Positions 17,599 to 24,647 of a stretch of 34,685 nt of DNA are shown here, one piece after another. Every line of letters begins with the position of its first letter. Position 1 is the first letter of the stretch. The stretch comes from Propionibacteriaceae bacterium (GTDB lineage: Bacteria; Actinomycetota; Actinomycetes; Propionibacteriales; Propionibacteriaceae): NCBI GenBank assembly GCA_009782915.1, contig WRIC01000017.1, positions 1 through 34,685 on the forward strand. Direction: 5' to 3'. The position numbers and the translations under genes were made by a program. The notes beneath the pieces were generated by a model. The model was not told where the DNA came from and made no database searches. It saw only the letters and a list, made by a program, of their open reading frames with translations.

Positions 17599-17604
17599 TA
17601 AAGT
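17599..17604 (+). promoter_or_regulatory. -10 box TAAAGT in front of the riboswitch
   Basis: TAAAGT lies 6 nt before the first base of the P1 stem of the putative SAM-IV aptamer (17611), which is where a transcript would begin. The -35 is weak (GCGACA about 19 bp upstream). Confidence 0.5.
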
Positions 17605-17610
17605 GTTCAT

Positions 17611-17751
17611 AGGTTCAGAGACACGACCGTGAACCCTCAGGAGTAGGTCGTTCGGCAACCGGCCCCGCGCTGGTGCCTTCCTGGGAAAACCTGGCCACGA
17701 GTAATCGCTACGTGGTCACGCGGGATCCGGTCAGGGTCCCTGACCGAAAGG
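17611..17751 (+). promoter_or_regulatory. SAM-IV-type (SAM clan) riboswitch with expression platform
   Basis: Elements in the order and spacing of the SAM-I/SAM-IV clan: P1 AGGTT (17611-17615) with AACCT (17688-17692); P2 ACGACC (17623-17628) with GGTCGT (17646-17651); P3 opening GGCAACC (17654-17660) and closing GGTGCC (17672-17677). The P2 loop CAGGA (17638-17642) can pair with TCCTG (17679-17683), the clan's pseudoknot. GAGTA...CTAC (17699-17711) resembles the extra SAM-IV stem. Then a perfect 8-bp hairpin GGTCAGGG-T-CCCTGACC (17729-17745) sits directly before the ribosome site AAAGG (17747-17751), 8 nt from ATG 17760, which suggests translational control. SAM-IV is known mainly from actinobacteria. 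Assigned by eye, not by covariance model. Confidence 0.75.
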
Positions 17752-17759
17752 CGCAAGCC

Positions 17760-19049
17760 ATGAAATTGCTGTATCCAGCAAACCTTAACCCCCACCTCCA
17801 CCCCAATCAGAATGAATTCGACATCATTCGCAAGCATTTTGACTGGGGCAGGGCAATGTTCCAAACAATGTGGCACACCCAAGAACGTGAATCTGACTCC
17901 TATTTACTCCACTATTTGAAAAAGCAGGGTTTGCCTGTCAACAAGAAAACACTAGCCACGCTTCGGGAGTATCTGGGGATTCGTGCCCCTAGTGTCGTAC
18001 CACGACGCAGAGCAAGTATCGTACGGATTGAACCGAACAAAACGGATCACAACACAGCCGGGATTGATGTTCGATCCTCGTACTCCCCAGTGATCATCAA
18101 TGTTCCCCATGCGGGCTTGGACTGGCCCAAGGATGGGATCGCCATGCCCAAGCGAGAAGACCTCGCTGAAGAGATCACGGTCATGGCAGATCTTTTCGTT
18201 GACCGCATCGCAAAAGCAGTGGTCCATGAAGCAGCTGACCGGTCCTTTACTAGCAACGAGAACGGTTCACAATCGCAGATTCCACAAGCAATGCGCTGGC
18301 CGACTCTGGTGATCAATCTGGTTTCCCGGTTGGCCATGGATCCGGAGCGTCTCGACGATGAGACTGAAGAAATGTCCGCAGTTGGGATGGGTGTGGTCTA
18401 CGAGCGTGACCACTTGGGTGGTGAACTCTATTCAACGCCACTAACTGAGGCACAGATCAAGCGCCGGAAACAGTTGTGGTATAAACCGTATGCAGCAGTG
18501 ATGGAGGATCAAGTTGAGTGGGCTTTGGAAAGGTATGACCGGTGTTTGATCATAGACCTCCATTCGTACAGCGTGGAACCTCTTGCCTGTGAACGGCACC
18601 CTGAGGCTCGAAGACCCGATATTTGCTTGGGGTACGAGGATTTCCATGATCCAGGAATCGATGAGGTGGAGCGCATCTTCAACAGCTACGGCTTTTCAAC
18701 GGCGAGAAATGAGCCGTACTCAGGGTCATATGTTCCCTTGGAGTTGTGGCGCAAAGACCCACGGGTGAAATCCATCATGGTGGAGATACGCAAAGACCAG
18801 TATCTCGATGGTTTGACACTGTTAAGTGAGCGTGTCACGCACCTGGCTACTGCTCTCTATGACGTCATGCGCCAGTGGCATTTGCTTCGAGAGTCCGGTG
18901 ACTGGGAAAACGAGTGTCATGACGATGATCGCTGGGGTGAGACTGTGGATTCTGGATTCTGCGACTTCGCGCAGAATGACGGGGTGGGGTGTGTGGGTTC
19001 GCTTGAGTTTGGGTGTGGATTCTGGATTCTGCGACTTCGCGCAGAATGA
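17760..19049 (+). CDS. N-formylglutamate amidohydrolase-family enzyme under SAM riboswitch
   Basis: 429 residues. The first 105 form an unrecognised charged/helical extension. The FGase-type (zinc carboxypeptidase-like) domain follows: IINVPHAG (about 112-119), the Arg/Glu-rich YERDHLGGELY, IDLHSYS (265-271), EPYSGSYVP (318-326) and SIMVEIRKDQYL (338-349). Known members cleave N-formylglutamate to formate and glutamate in histidine breakdown, but no hut genes are nearby. Control by a SAM riboswitch points instead to methionine or sulfur supply, for example release of methionine from N-formylmethionine (inference). ATG 17760 is chosen for its AAAGG site; an upstream GTG (17673) lies inside the aptamer. 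From about residue 395 the frame runs through repeat R2, so roughly the last 35 residues are repeat-encoded. Confidence 0.85.
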   Translation: MKLLYPANLNPHLHPNQNEFDIIRKHFDWGRAMFQTMWHTQERESDSYLLHYLKKQGLPVNKKTLATLREYLGIRAPSVVPRRRASIVRIEPNKTDHNTAGIDVRSSYSPVIINVPHAGLDWPKDGIAMPKREDLAEEITVMADLFVDRIAKAVVHEAADRSFTSNENGSQSQIPQAMRWPTLVINLVSRLAMDPERLDDETEEMSAVGMGVVYERDHLGGELYSTPLTEAQIKRRKQLWYKPYAAVMEDQVEWALERYDRCLIIDLHSYSVEPLACERHPEARRPDICLGYEDFHDPGIDEVERIFNSYGFSTARNEPYSGSYVPLELWRKDPRVKSIMVEIRKDQYLDGLTLLSERVTHLATALYDVMRQWHLLRESGDWENECHDDDRWGETVDSGFCDFAQNDGVGCVGSLEFGCGFWILRLRAE

Positions 19050-19110
19050 CGGGGGTGGGGTGTGCAGAATGACGGGGATGGGGTGTGCGGAGTGACGGGG
19101 GTGGGGTGTG
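18948..19110. repeat. Composite hairpin repeat R2 (half elements, tandem arms)
   Basis: Two copies of the hairpin TTCTGCGACTTCGCGCAGAA (about 18957-18976 and 19026-19045) are each followed by TGACGGGG. Then come 23-bp tandem units of the type GCAGAATGACGGGG+TGGGGTGT (about 19040-19110). The repeat covers the 3' end of the amidohydrolase gene and the whole gap up to the purD promoter. Confidence 0.85.
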
Positions 19111-19113
19111 CAG

Positions 19114-19119
19114 TAAACT
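19114..19119 (+). promoter_or_regulatory. -10 box TAAACT for purD (leaderless)
   Basis: TAAACT ends 6 nt before the GTG start of purD, so the start codon is at or next to the 5' end of the mRNA. It lies just beyond the repeat R2 tandem arms, which therefore occupy the -35 region. Confidence 0.5.
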
Positions 19120-19125
19120 TGGGAT

Positions 19126-20421
19126 GTGAAAATTCTTGTTGTTGGCTCTGGTGGTCGTGAGCATGCGTTGGCGGTAGCGATAGCACGGGATGATGATGTT
19201 GAGGCTGTCCATGTTGCGCCGGGGAATCCGGGGACATGGGCCATGGATACCAAGTACGGTGTTGATCACCACACTGAACTGGGGGAGAAGATACGCTCAC
19301 TCGACCCTATGGATGCCGTAGCGGTGGTGGAGCTGGCTCAAACCCTCGACATTGACCTGGTGGTCATTGGTCCAGAGGCACCGCTGGTGGCTGGTGTCGC
19401 CGATGGAGTACGCGTGGCGGGGATCACCTGTTTCGGACCCACCCAGGAAGCCGCTCAACTCGAAGGCTCCAAACAGTACGCCAAAGAAGTCATGAATGCT
19501 GCGGGCGTACCCACGGCCCGATCCTACTATTGCACCACTCAGGATCAGATCGAAGAAGCCCTCGATGAGCTGGGCGCCCCCTATGTAGTCAAGAACGATG
19601 GCCTTGCAGCTGGCAAAGGTGTCGTTGTCACCGACAACCGCGACGAGGCACTCGCCCATGGGCTGGCCTGCGGGCAGGTCGTCATTGAGGAATATCTCGA
19701 TGGACCCGAGGTGTCCCTCTTCGCCATCTGTGACGGTGACAAGGCCCTCCCACTGATTCCCGCCCAAGATTTCAAGAGAGTGGGCGAGGGTGACACAGGG
19801 CCCAACACTGGGGGAATGGGCGCCTATTGCCCGCTGCCGTGGGCACCCGAGGGGCTCACCGAGGCGGTGATGGACCAAGTGGTCAACCCCACTTTGGCAG
19901 AAATGAAACACAGGGGAACCCCCTTCCAAGGTCTGCTCTACGTGGGTCTAGCGCTCACCAGCAAGGGTTTACGAGTGGTCGAATTTAACGTACGATTTGG
20001 GGACCCCGAGACTGAGGCGATTCTTCCCCTGCTCACTACTCCACTAGGGCAGACACTGCGCGCAGCAGCCACCGGATCCCTAGCAGACACCGCACTCACC
20101 TGGCAGGAGGGGGTGTCGATCGTTGTGGTGTACGCAGCTCAGGGATACCCCGGAACCCCCGACAACACCGGCACGATCGCTATCCCCGACCCCGGCGAGA
20201 CAGTCCAGGTGATTCACTGCGGAACAACCTTCGGCCCATCCCACTCGATTATCCCCAAGGGTGGGCGCATTCTTGCGATCGTTGCCCAAGGGGAGAACCT
20301 TCATCAAGCCCGCAACCAGGCGTACGGTTTGATGGAGACTATCGACTATCCGACCGGGTTCTATCGAACAGACATAGCCGAGAGTGCTGCCCAAGGACTC
20401 ATCGCAACCCCCACCCTCTAG
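19126..20421 (+). CDS. purD: Phosphoribosylamine-glycine ligase (GARS)
   Basis: PRA + glycine + ATP to GAR, the second step of IMP synthesis. 431 residues, ATP-grasp fold. Motifs: KILVVGSGGREHAL at the N-terminus, APGNPGT, DLVVIGPEAPLVAGVAD, YVVKNDGLAAGKGVV, GEGDTGPNTGGMGAY and FNVRFGDPETEAILP. The start is GTG 19126, 6 nt behind a TANNNT box, with no room for a Shine-Dalgarno leader. The TAG stop overlaps the GGAGA of purB, so purD-purB form an operon. Confidence 0.97.
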   Translation: MKILVVGSGGREHALAVAIARDDDVEAVHVAPGNPGTWAMDTKYGVDHHTELGEKIRSLDPMDAVAVVELAQTLDIDLVVIGPEAPLVAGVADGVRVAGITCFGPTQEAAQLEGSKQYAKEVMNAAGVPTARSYYCTTQDQIEEALDELGAPYVVKNDGLAAGKGVVVTDNRDEALAHGLACGQVVIEEYLDGPEVSLFAICDGDKALPLIPAQDFKRVGEGDTGPNTGGMGAYCPLPWAPEGLTEAVMDQVVNPTLAEMKHRGTPFQGLLYVGLALTSKGLRVVEFNVRFGDPETEAILPLLTTPLGQTLRAAATGSLADTALTWQEGVSIVVVYAAQGYPGTPDNTGTIAIPDPGETVQVIHCGTTFGPSHSIIPKGGRILAIVAQGENLHQARNQAYGLMETIDYPTGFYRTDIAESAAQGLIATPTL

Positions 20422-20428
20422 GAGAAAC

Positions 20429-21856
20429 ATGACGACCCCGAACATTCTGGCCACACGGTATGCCTCCGATGAGATGCGGACCATCTGGTCACCGGAGAAC
20501 AAGGTCACTGCTGAGCGCAACCTGTGGATCGCCGTGATGGAAGCCCAGCGCGACAATTCGGTGAGCTTTGGTGATGATGATCCCGGTCAGGTCATCACGG
20601 CCTATCGCGAGAAGGTCGACCAGATTGATCTTCGGTCTATTGAAGCCCGTGAGAGGGTCACCCGCCATGACGTGAAAGCACGCATCGAAGAGTTCAATGC
20701 ACTCGCGGGGTATGAACACATCCACAAGGGAATGACCAGTCGTGACCTGACCGAGAACATTGAACAATGGCAGATCCTCAGCTCCCTTCAACTGATCGCA
20801 GACAAAGGTGTAGCCATACTCGCTCGTTTAGCTGACCTCGCCCAACAGTATCGAGATCAACCCATGGCTGGGCGCTCCCACAATGTCGCTGCCCAAGTCA
20901 CCACCCTGGGGAAGAGGATCGCTACCGTTGCTGAAGAGCTGCTCATGGCCTACTCTCGTCTTGATGAATTCATTGAGCAATACCCGTTTCGGGGTTTGAA
21001 AGGCCCCATGGGAACCGCCCAAGACATGCTGGACCTGGTGGGTGGTGACCAAGATAAACTCACCGATATTGAACGAAAGATGGTGGGCAGTCTCGGTGGT
21101 GAAAGATGGTTCACCTCCACTGGCCAGGTTTATCCGCGAAGCCTCGATTTCGAGACCATCTCTCTGCTGGTGCAGATTGCTGCGCCCTGCTCGAATCTGG
21201 CGACCACCATCCGGTTGATGGCTGGTCATGAGCTCGTCACCGAGGGTTTCCGCCCAGGTCAGGTGGGAAGCTCGGCGATGCCCCACAAGATGAACGCCCG
21301 CTCCTGTGAGCGTGTCAATGGTCTGACAGTGATCCTGCGCGGATACCTATCCATGGTCAGTGAGTTGGCGGGCAACCAGTGGAATGAAGGTGATGTCTCC
21401 TGTTCAGTGGTACGCCGGGTTGCTCTTCCCGACGGGTTCTATGCTCTTGATGGACTTTGTGAAACCCTGCTGAGTGTCTTGGAGGGTTTTGGCGCCTTCC
21501 CCGGTGTGATCGATGCGGAACTGGGTCGCTATCTTCCTTTCCTGGCGACGACGAAAATCCTGATGGCTGGCGTCCAGTTGGGTGTGGGTCGTGAAGAGGC
21601 GCACGAGATCATCAAAGAAAAAGCTGTTGCTGCTGCCCTGGCGATGCGTGAAGGACAGCCGAACACATTCCTGCAGGATCTCGCAGACGACGGCCGGTTG
21701 TCTTTGACGTACGAGCAACTCACCTCACTCATCGCAACCCCCCTGGAGTTGACGGGAACTGCCACACACCAAGTTGATCAGATCGTCCAGCGAATCAGTA
21801 GGCTCGTAGCCGAGCGTCCAGAGGCTGCTACCTATCGAGCGGGTTCTGTGCTCTGA
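20429..21856 (+). CDS. purB: Adenylosuccinate lyase
   Basis: Cleaves SAICAR to AICAR and adenylosuccinate to AMP, both releasing fumarate. 475 residues, fumarase/aspartase superfamily. The start ATG 20429 has GGAGA directly upstream and gives the canonical MTTPNILATRYAS; an in-frame ATG at 20384 lies inside purD and is rejected. Motifs: HDVKARIEEF, GMTSRDLTEN, GRSHNVAAQ and the signature GSSAMPHKMNARSCERV, whose loop Ser is the catalytic base in this superfamily. The 3' end overlaps the convergent DsbA-like gene by 25 bp. Confidence 0.97.
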   Translation: MTTPNILATRYASDEMRTIWSPENKVTAERNLWIAVMEAQRDNSVSFGDDDPGQVITAYREKVDQIDLRSIEARERVTRHDVKARIEEFNALAGYEHIHKGMTSRDLTENIEQWQILSSLQLIADKGVAILARLADLAQQYRDQPMAGRSHNVAAQVTTLGKRIATVAEELLMAYSRLDEFIEQYPFRGLKGPMGTAQDMLDLVGGDQDKLTDIERKMVGSLGGERWFTSTGQVYPRSLDFETISLLVQIAAPCSNLATTIRLMAGHELVTEGFRPGQVGSSAMPHKMNARSCERVNGLTVILRGYLSMVSELAGNQWNEGDVSCSVVRRVALPDGFYALDGLCETLLSVLEGFGAFPGVIDAELGRYLPFLATTKILMAGVQLGVGREEAHEIIKEKAVAAALAMREGQPNTFLQDLADDGRLSLTYEQLTSLIATPLELTGTATHQVDQIVQRISRLVAERPEAATYRAGSVL

Positions 21857-22707
21857 TCGTCGGTGGCCTCAGGTGGGTTCTGTACGACACCTGTGAGGAA
21901 CTCCAGGAATCCATCCGGGTCAACGTCAACGATGGGGACAAGATACTGTTCACCATCGATCTCAGTGGTGCCCACCAAATCACCCAGGGTGACCTGAATA
22001 CCGTTGACATAAAAGTTTGGGGTACCACCTGATGGCGCATTGTAGTATTCCATGGCTTCGATATATCTCAGTGTTTTCTGGGTGTCGTAGCATACTTGGA
22101 AGCTGTCCAGCTCATCCCCGGTTATCCCGGCTGCACTAGGAATGGACTCACGCAGTTGCTCGTCGGTCCACAAATCCTTCTCGTCAAGGGGGGGAGTGTC
22201 GAAAACAAGCCGATGGTATTTCTCAAACTTGCCCACTGTGTCAGCGCAGGTGGAGCCCATCGAGGCTCGCCTTGATGCTGTGTTGTGGAGGTTCACATCC
22301 ATGAAACTGCGCACATGGACCCTCAAGATGATGTCCCCACGATCGGCGAGGGCATGCACGGTGTCACCAAAGAGAGAGTACGCCTCGTGGCAGTGGCCAC
22401 ACTGATAGTCGAGGTGCTCATCGAAAATGATGGCGTCCGGTTTCACATTCGGGTTCTTCACTTCGATGAACATCATCTCGCTGGTCCCCCCCGGGGGAAT
22501 AAAAGCATCAGAGAAATCAGGGGTGTCGTCGGGTGGGGTAGAGCCCCACTGCCTGGCCACCACACCCATCGTGGCTAAAGCAATCACCACGAGCCCCACA
22601 ATGACCATGAAAATCTTGTTGCGTTTCTTTTTCTTAGCTGCCACTTGTTGCTCGTAGCGTAGTCGAGCTCGGTAGTTCTGTTCAGCGTTTTTATGCTTCT
22701 TTGACAT
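21832..22707 (-). CDS. Membrane-anchored DsbA-like thioredoxin-fold protein
   Basis: 291 residues. A Lys-rich cytoplasmic N-terminus (1-31) and one TM anchor (about 32-52) are followed by an extracytoplasmic DsbA/thioredoxin_4 domain with active site Cys103-Gly-His-Cys106 (DYQCGHC) and the cis-Pro loop GGTPNFYVNG. A further Cys pair (Cys in STCADT and FQVCYD) may form a structural disulfide, as in actinobacterial DsbA-like proteins. The likely role is oxidation of secreted thiols. ATG 22707 follows AAGGAAG and is 9 nt behind the MauE-like gene, so the pair probably works together. Its 3' end overlaps purB by 25 bp, tail to tail. Confidence 0.9.
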   Translation of the reverse strand: MSKKHKNAEQNYRARLRYEQQVAAKKKKRNKIFMVIVGLVVIALATMGVVARQWGSTPPDDTPDFSDAFIPPGGTSEMMFIEVKNPNVKPDAIIFDEHLDYQCGHCHEAYSLFGDTVHALADRGDIILRVHVRSFMDVNLHNTASRRASMGSTCADTVGKFEKYHRLVFDTPPLDEKDLWTDEQLRESIPSAAGITGDELDSFQVCYDTQKTLRYIEAMEYYNAPSGGTPNFYVNGIQVTLGDLVGTTEIDGEQYLVPIVDVDPDGFLEFLTGVVQNPPEATDDQSTEPAR

Positions 22708-22716
22708 TGTTCTTCC

Positions 22717-23235
22717 TTAGTCGGCTTTGCTATCAGCGATGGTGGTATCTGAGTCTATCCATGAATCTAGTGAGAAGCGCGATTGAGGGAAAATAATAAG
22801 CCAGATCGCGCACAGAGCGAACCCCAGATCCCGCAGAATGTCTTGAAGATATTTCGTCGATTCTCCGGGTTCAAGGAATCCACCAGGGGTGAAACATCCA
22901 CAGTCGATTGACAACCCACGTACCCACGCTGAGGTGATTCCAGCAATATAGATCACCATCATCAGGCCCCCGAGTAGGGCAGTCCAGCGAGTGAACAGTC
23001 CAGCGATGATGACCACACCGACAAGAATCTCTAGCACCGGCAAACCGTACCCGATCACCGTCACCAGCGCATCAGGGAAAGGAAGTTGGTACGCCTGCAC
23101 AGCGCGCAGCGACTGGGAAAGATCAGTGATCGACAAAAGTCCAGCGATCAGAAGTGCTCCACCCAAGATGAGACGCGCAACCAAGGAAATCCACATCCTG
23201 GGCTTGTTGTGCGCGCCCACATCCACGTCAGACAT
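22717..23235 (-). CDS. MauE/DoxX-like membrane protein (redox partner)
   Basis: 172 residues with four hydrophobic segments (about 15-35, 55-80, 85-105 and 135-155). A cysteine pair in SIDCGCFTPGG lies in the loop before the last helix. MauE/DoxX-like proteins sit next to DsbA-like proteins in actinobacteria and are thought to pass electrons or disulfides across the membrane, as DsbB/VKOR do. That role is inferred from the Cys-Gly-Cys and the tight pairing with the DsbA-like gene downstream. The start ATG 23235 follows TAGACT by 7 nt (leaderless). Confidence 0.8.
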   Translation of the reverse strand: MSDVDVGAHNKPRMWISLVARLILGGALLIAGLLSITDLSQSLRAVQAYQLPFPDALVTVIGYGLPVLEILVGVVIIAGLFTRWTALLGGLMMVIYIAGITSAWVRGLSIDCGCFTPGGFLEPGESTKYLQDILRDLGFALCAIWLIIFPQSRFSLDSWIDSDTTIADSKAD

Positions 23236-23242
23236 GATAGTC

Positions 23243-23248
23243 AGTCTA
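23243..23248 (-). promoter_or_regulatory. -10 box TAGACT for the MauE-like gene (leaderless)
   Basis: On the minus strand TAGACT (23248-23243) is followed by GACTATC and the ATG at 23235, a 7-nt gap. The 16-base string TARACTRACTATCATG recurs at the ABC transporter start (26818-26833). Confidence 0.55.
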
Positions 23249-23272
23249 CCTGAGCAGTAATGAAGTCCCCGG

Positions 23273-24607
23273 TCACATTCCCGCGGCGACAGCTGCGCCA
23301 GCAGCTAACCAGGCCCGTTGGGTTGCAGGTTTCAGGTTGTCGAAAAACAAGGTGCCCTCCAGCATCGAAGGATCATAGGGTACGTGGACCACGCTGCGCG
23401 ATAGGGAGAGATATCCTCCCCGAATCCGGCGAATCGATTCTTCTGAGGCTTTCGGATCGGACTGGGTGATGACCGTGACAGAGTTCTGAACCAGGTAGGA
23501 ACTATGTTCATTGCGTCGCATCAGGGCCTCCAAAAGCAGAGCCCCAGCTTCGGCATGGTCAGCGCGGGTTGTGGTGGCGATCACCAACTGGTCACAGTGA
23601 TCGATCATGCGACGCCACATCGGATCGGATTCGTCATTGCCCGAATCCATGATGATCAAACGATAATACTTGGTGGCCACTCGCCAAATCGCATCCACAT
23701 CATAGGGAGTGATCCTCTGCTCATCAGCAAGAACCTGTGATTTGGAGCGAAGAACATCAAACAGGTCACGGCTTTGATGGTGGACATACTGGTTAATGTC
23801 TGTGGCTTGGGTGTCGGCTTCCAGCAAGCGAGGGATAGCGGGAAGAAGATCCAGCAGAGTGGCCTGATGAGGGCCCTGCTCGGTTCGCCAACCGAGCGTA
23901 CCACGGGTTTGGTTGTTGTCCCAGGCGAGAACCCCCGGTCCACCGAATCGCGCGAAAATGGCGGCTAAACAGATCACTGTCGGGGTTTTGCCGGCCCCGC
24001 CTTTGCCGTTGACCACAGCGATAGTACGCGGTTCGGGCCATTGGCGTGACACCGCAGCGCGATGGGCGCGATCAGCCATTTCAGCATCCGACGGTGGCAG
24101 AGGAATCCCACGGCGTGCCAGAGCGCCGCGCCAACCCTGCTCGGCTGGAACCTCACTCAATTCTGGGGACAAGTCTCGCCGTGAAGCACTGGCTGGTTCC
24201 GATTGGGTGGGTTGAGATTCGAAAGGCTGAGGGTGGAGTAGAGGAGAAGACGGGGGAAGCGGCAGTGGTTCAGTGACATAAATAGACCCAGTGTCGGTGG
24301 TTGGTTTCATGTCGCGAGGAGCCTCAGTGACCGTACCGTCTGCGTGAACAACCAACCGGAAAAGCCCATCAGGGTCGGAGCAGATCACCATCAGTGGATT
24401 GGTGTAGTGCCCCGCCTCTTTGATGAGGATTTCTATCGACTTTTTTCTCGCTGAGGTGAGGTCGGCGGCTGAGACAGCGGTGGAATGTTGATTGATAAGG
24501 ACTTCGCCTACGCCATTGGACCTCAAAAAGACTGCACAGACAGGCGAGAGAGAATTGGTGGGCGTCACGCGCGGAACCCCTTCCTTGTCGTCTGAGATGG
24601 AAGTCAA
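23273..24607 (-). CDS. ParA/MinD-type P-loop ATPase with N-terminal extension
   Basis: 444 residues. Residues 1-110 form an unrecognised small domain (CAVFLRSNGVGEVLINQ), 110-165 a Pro/Ser-rich linker, and 190-444 a deviant-Walker ATPase. The signature is VNGKGGAGKTPT, with Lys202 as the intermolecular lysine and Lys207-Thr208; Pro209 replaces the usual Thr of KGGVGKTT. Later motifs are LAWDNNQTRGTLGWR and LIIMDSGNDESDPMW, the latter at the usual DxAG/DxPP place. Actinobacterial relatives occur near T7SS, cell-polarity and conjugation genes; none is here, and no ParB or parS-like gene is adjacent. The start is TTG 24607, because no ATG occurs before residue 73. Confidence 0.78.
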   Translation of the reverse strand: MTSISDDKEGVPRVTPTNSLSPVCAVFLRSNGVGEVLINQHSTAVSAADLTSARKKSIEILIKEAGHYTNPLMVICSDPDGLFRLVVHADGTVTEAPRDMKPTTDTGSIYVTEPLPLPPSSPLLHPQPFESQPTQSEPASASRRDLSPELSEVPAEQGWRGALARRGIPLPPSDAEMADRAHRAAVSRQWPEPRTIAVVNGKGGAGKTPTVICLAAIFARFGGPGVLAWDNNQTRGTLGWRTEQGPHQATLLDLLPAIPRLLEADTQATDINQYVHHQSRDLFDVLRSKSQVLADEQRITPYDVDAIWRVATKYYRLIIMDSGNDESDPMWRRMIDHCDQLVIATTTRADHAEAGALLLEALMRRNEHSSYLVQNSVTVITQSDPKASEESIRRIRGGYLSLSRSVVHVPYDPSMLEGTLFFDNLKPATQRAWLAAGAAVAAGM

Positions 24608-24622
24608 AAAGCTGGAAACCTC

Positions 24623-24628
24623 AGTATA
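24623..24628 (-). promoter_or_regulatory. -10 box TATACT for the ParA-like gene
   Basis: TATACT (24628-24623, minus strand) ends 15 nt before the TTG start, giving a leader of about 9 nt containing a weak GAGG. No clear -35 is visible; the box lies just after the stop of the SNF2 helicase gene upstream. Confidence 0.4.
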
Positions 24629-24647
24629 GCGGTCTCAAGCTCACCCC

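Noticed and set aside
17611-17690. Cobalamin or ykkC/guanidine riboswitch instead of SAM
   Set aside because: The GGCAACC...GGTGCC pair with a P2-loop pseudoknot fits the SAM clan, and the B12 box and guanidine motifs are absent.
18822-19300. Several long open frames on the minus strand through the 18.8-19.3 kb repeat region
   Set aside because: They are Pro/His/Ser-rich readings of the hairpin repeat and of purD's complement, with no start context and no family resemblance.
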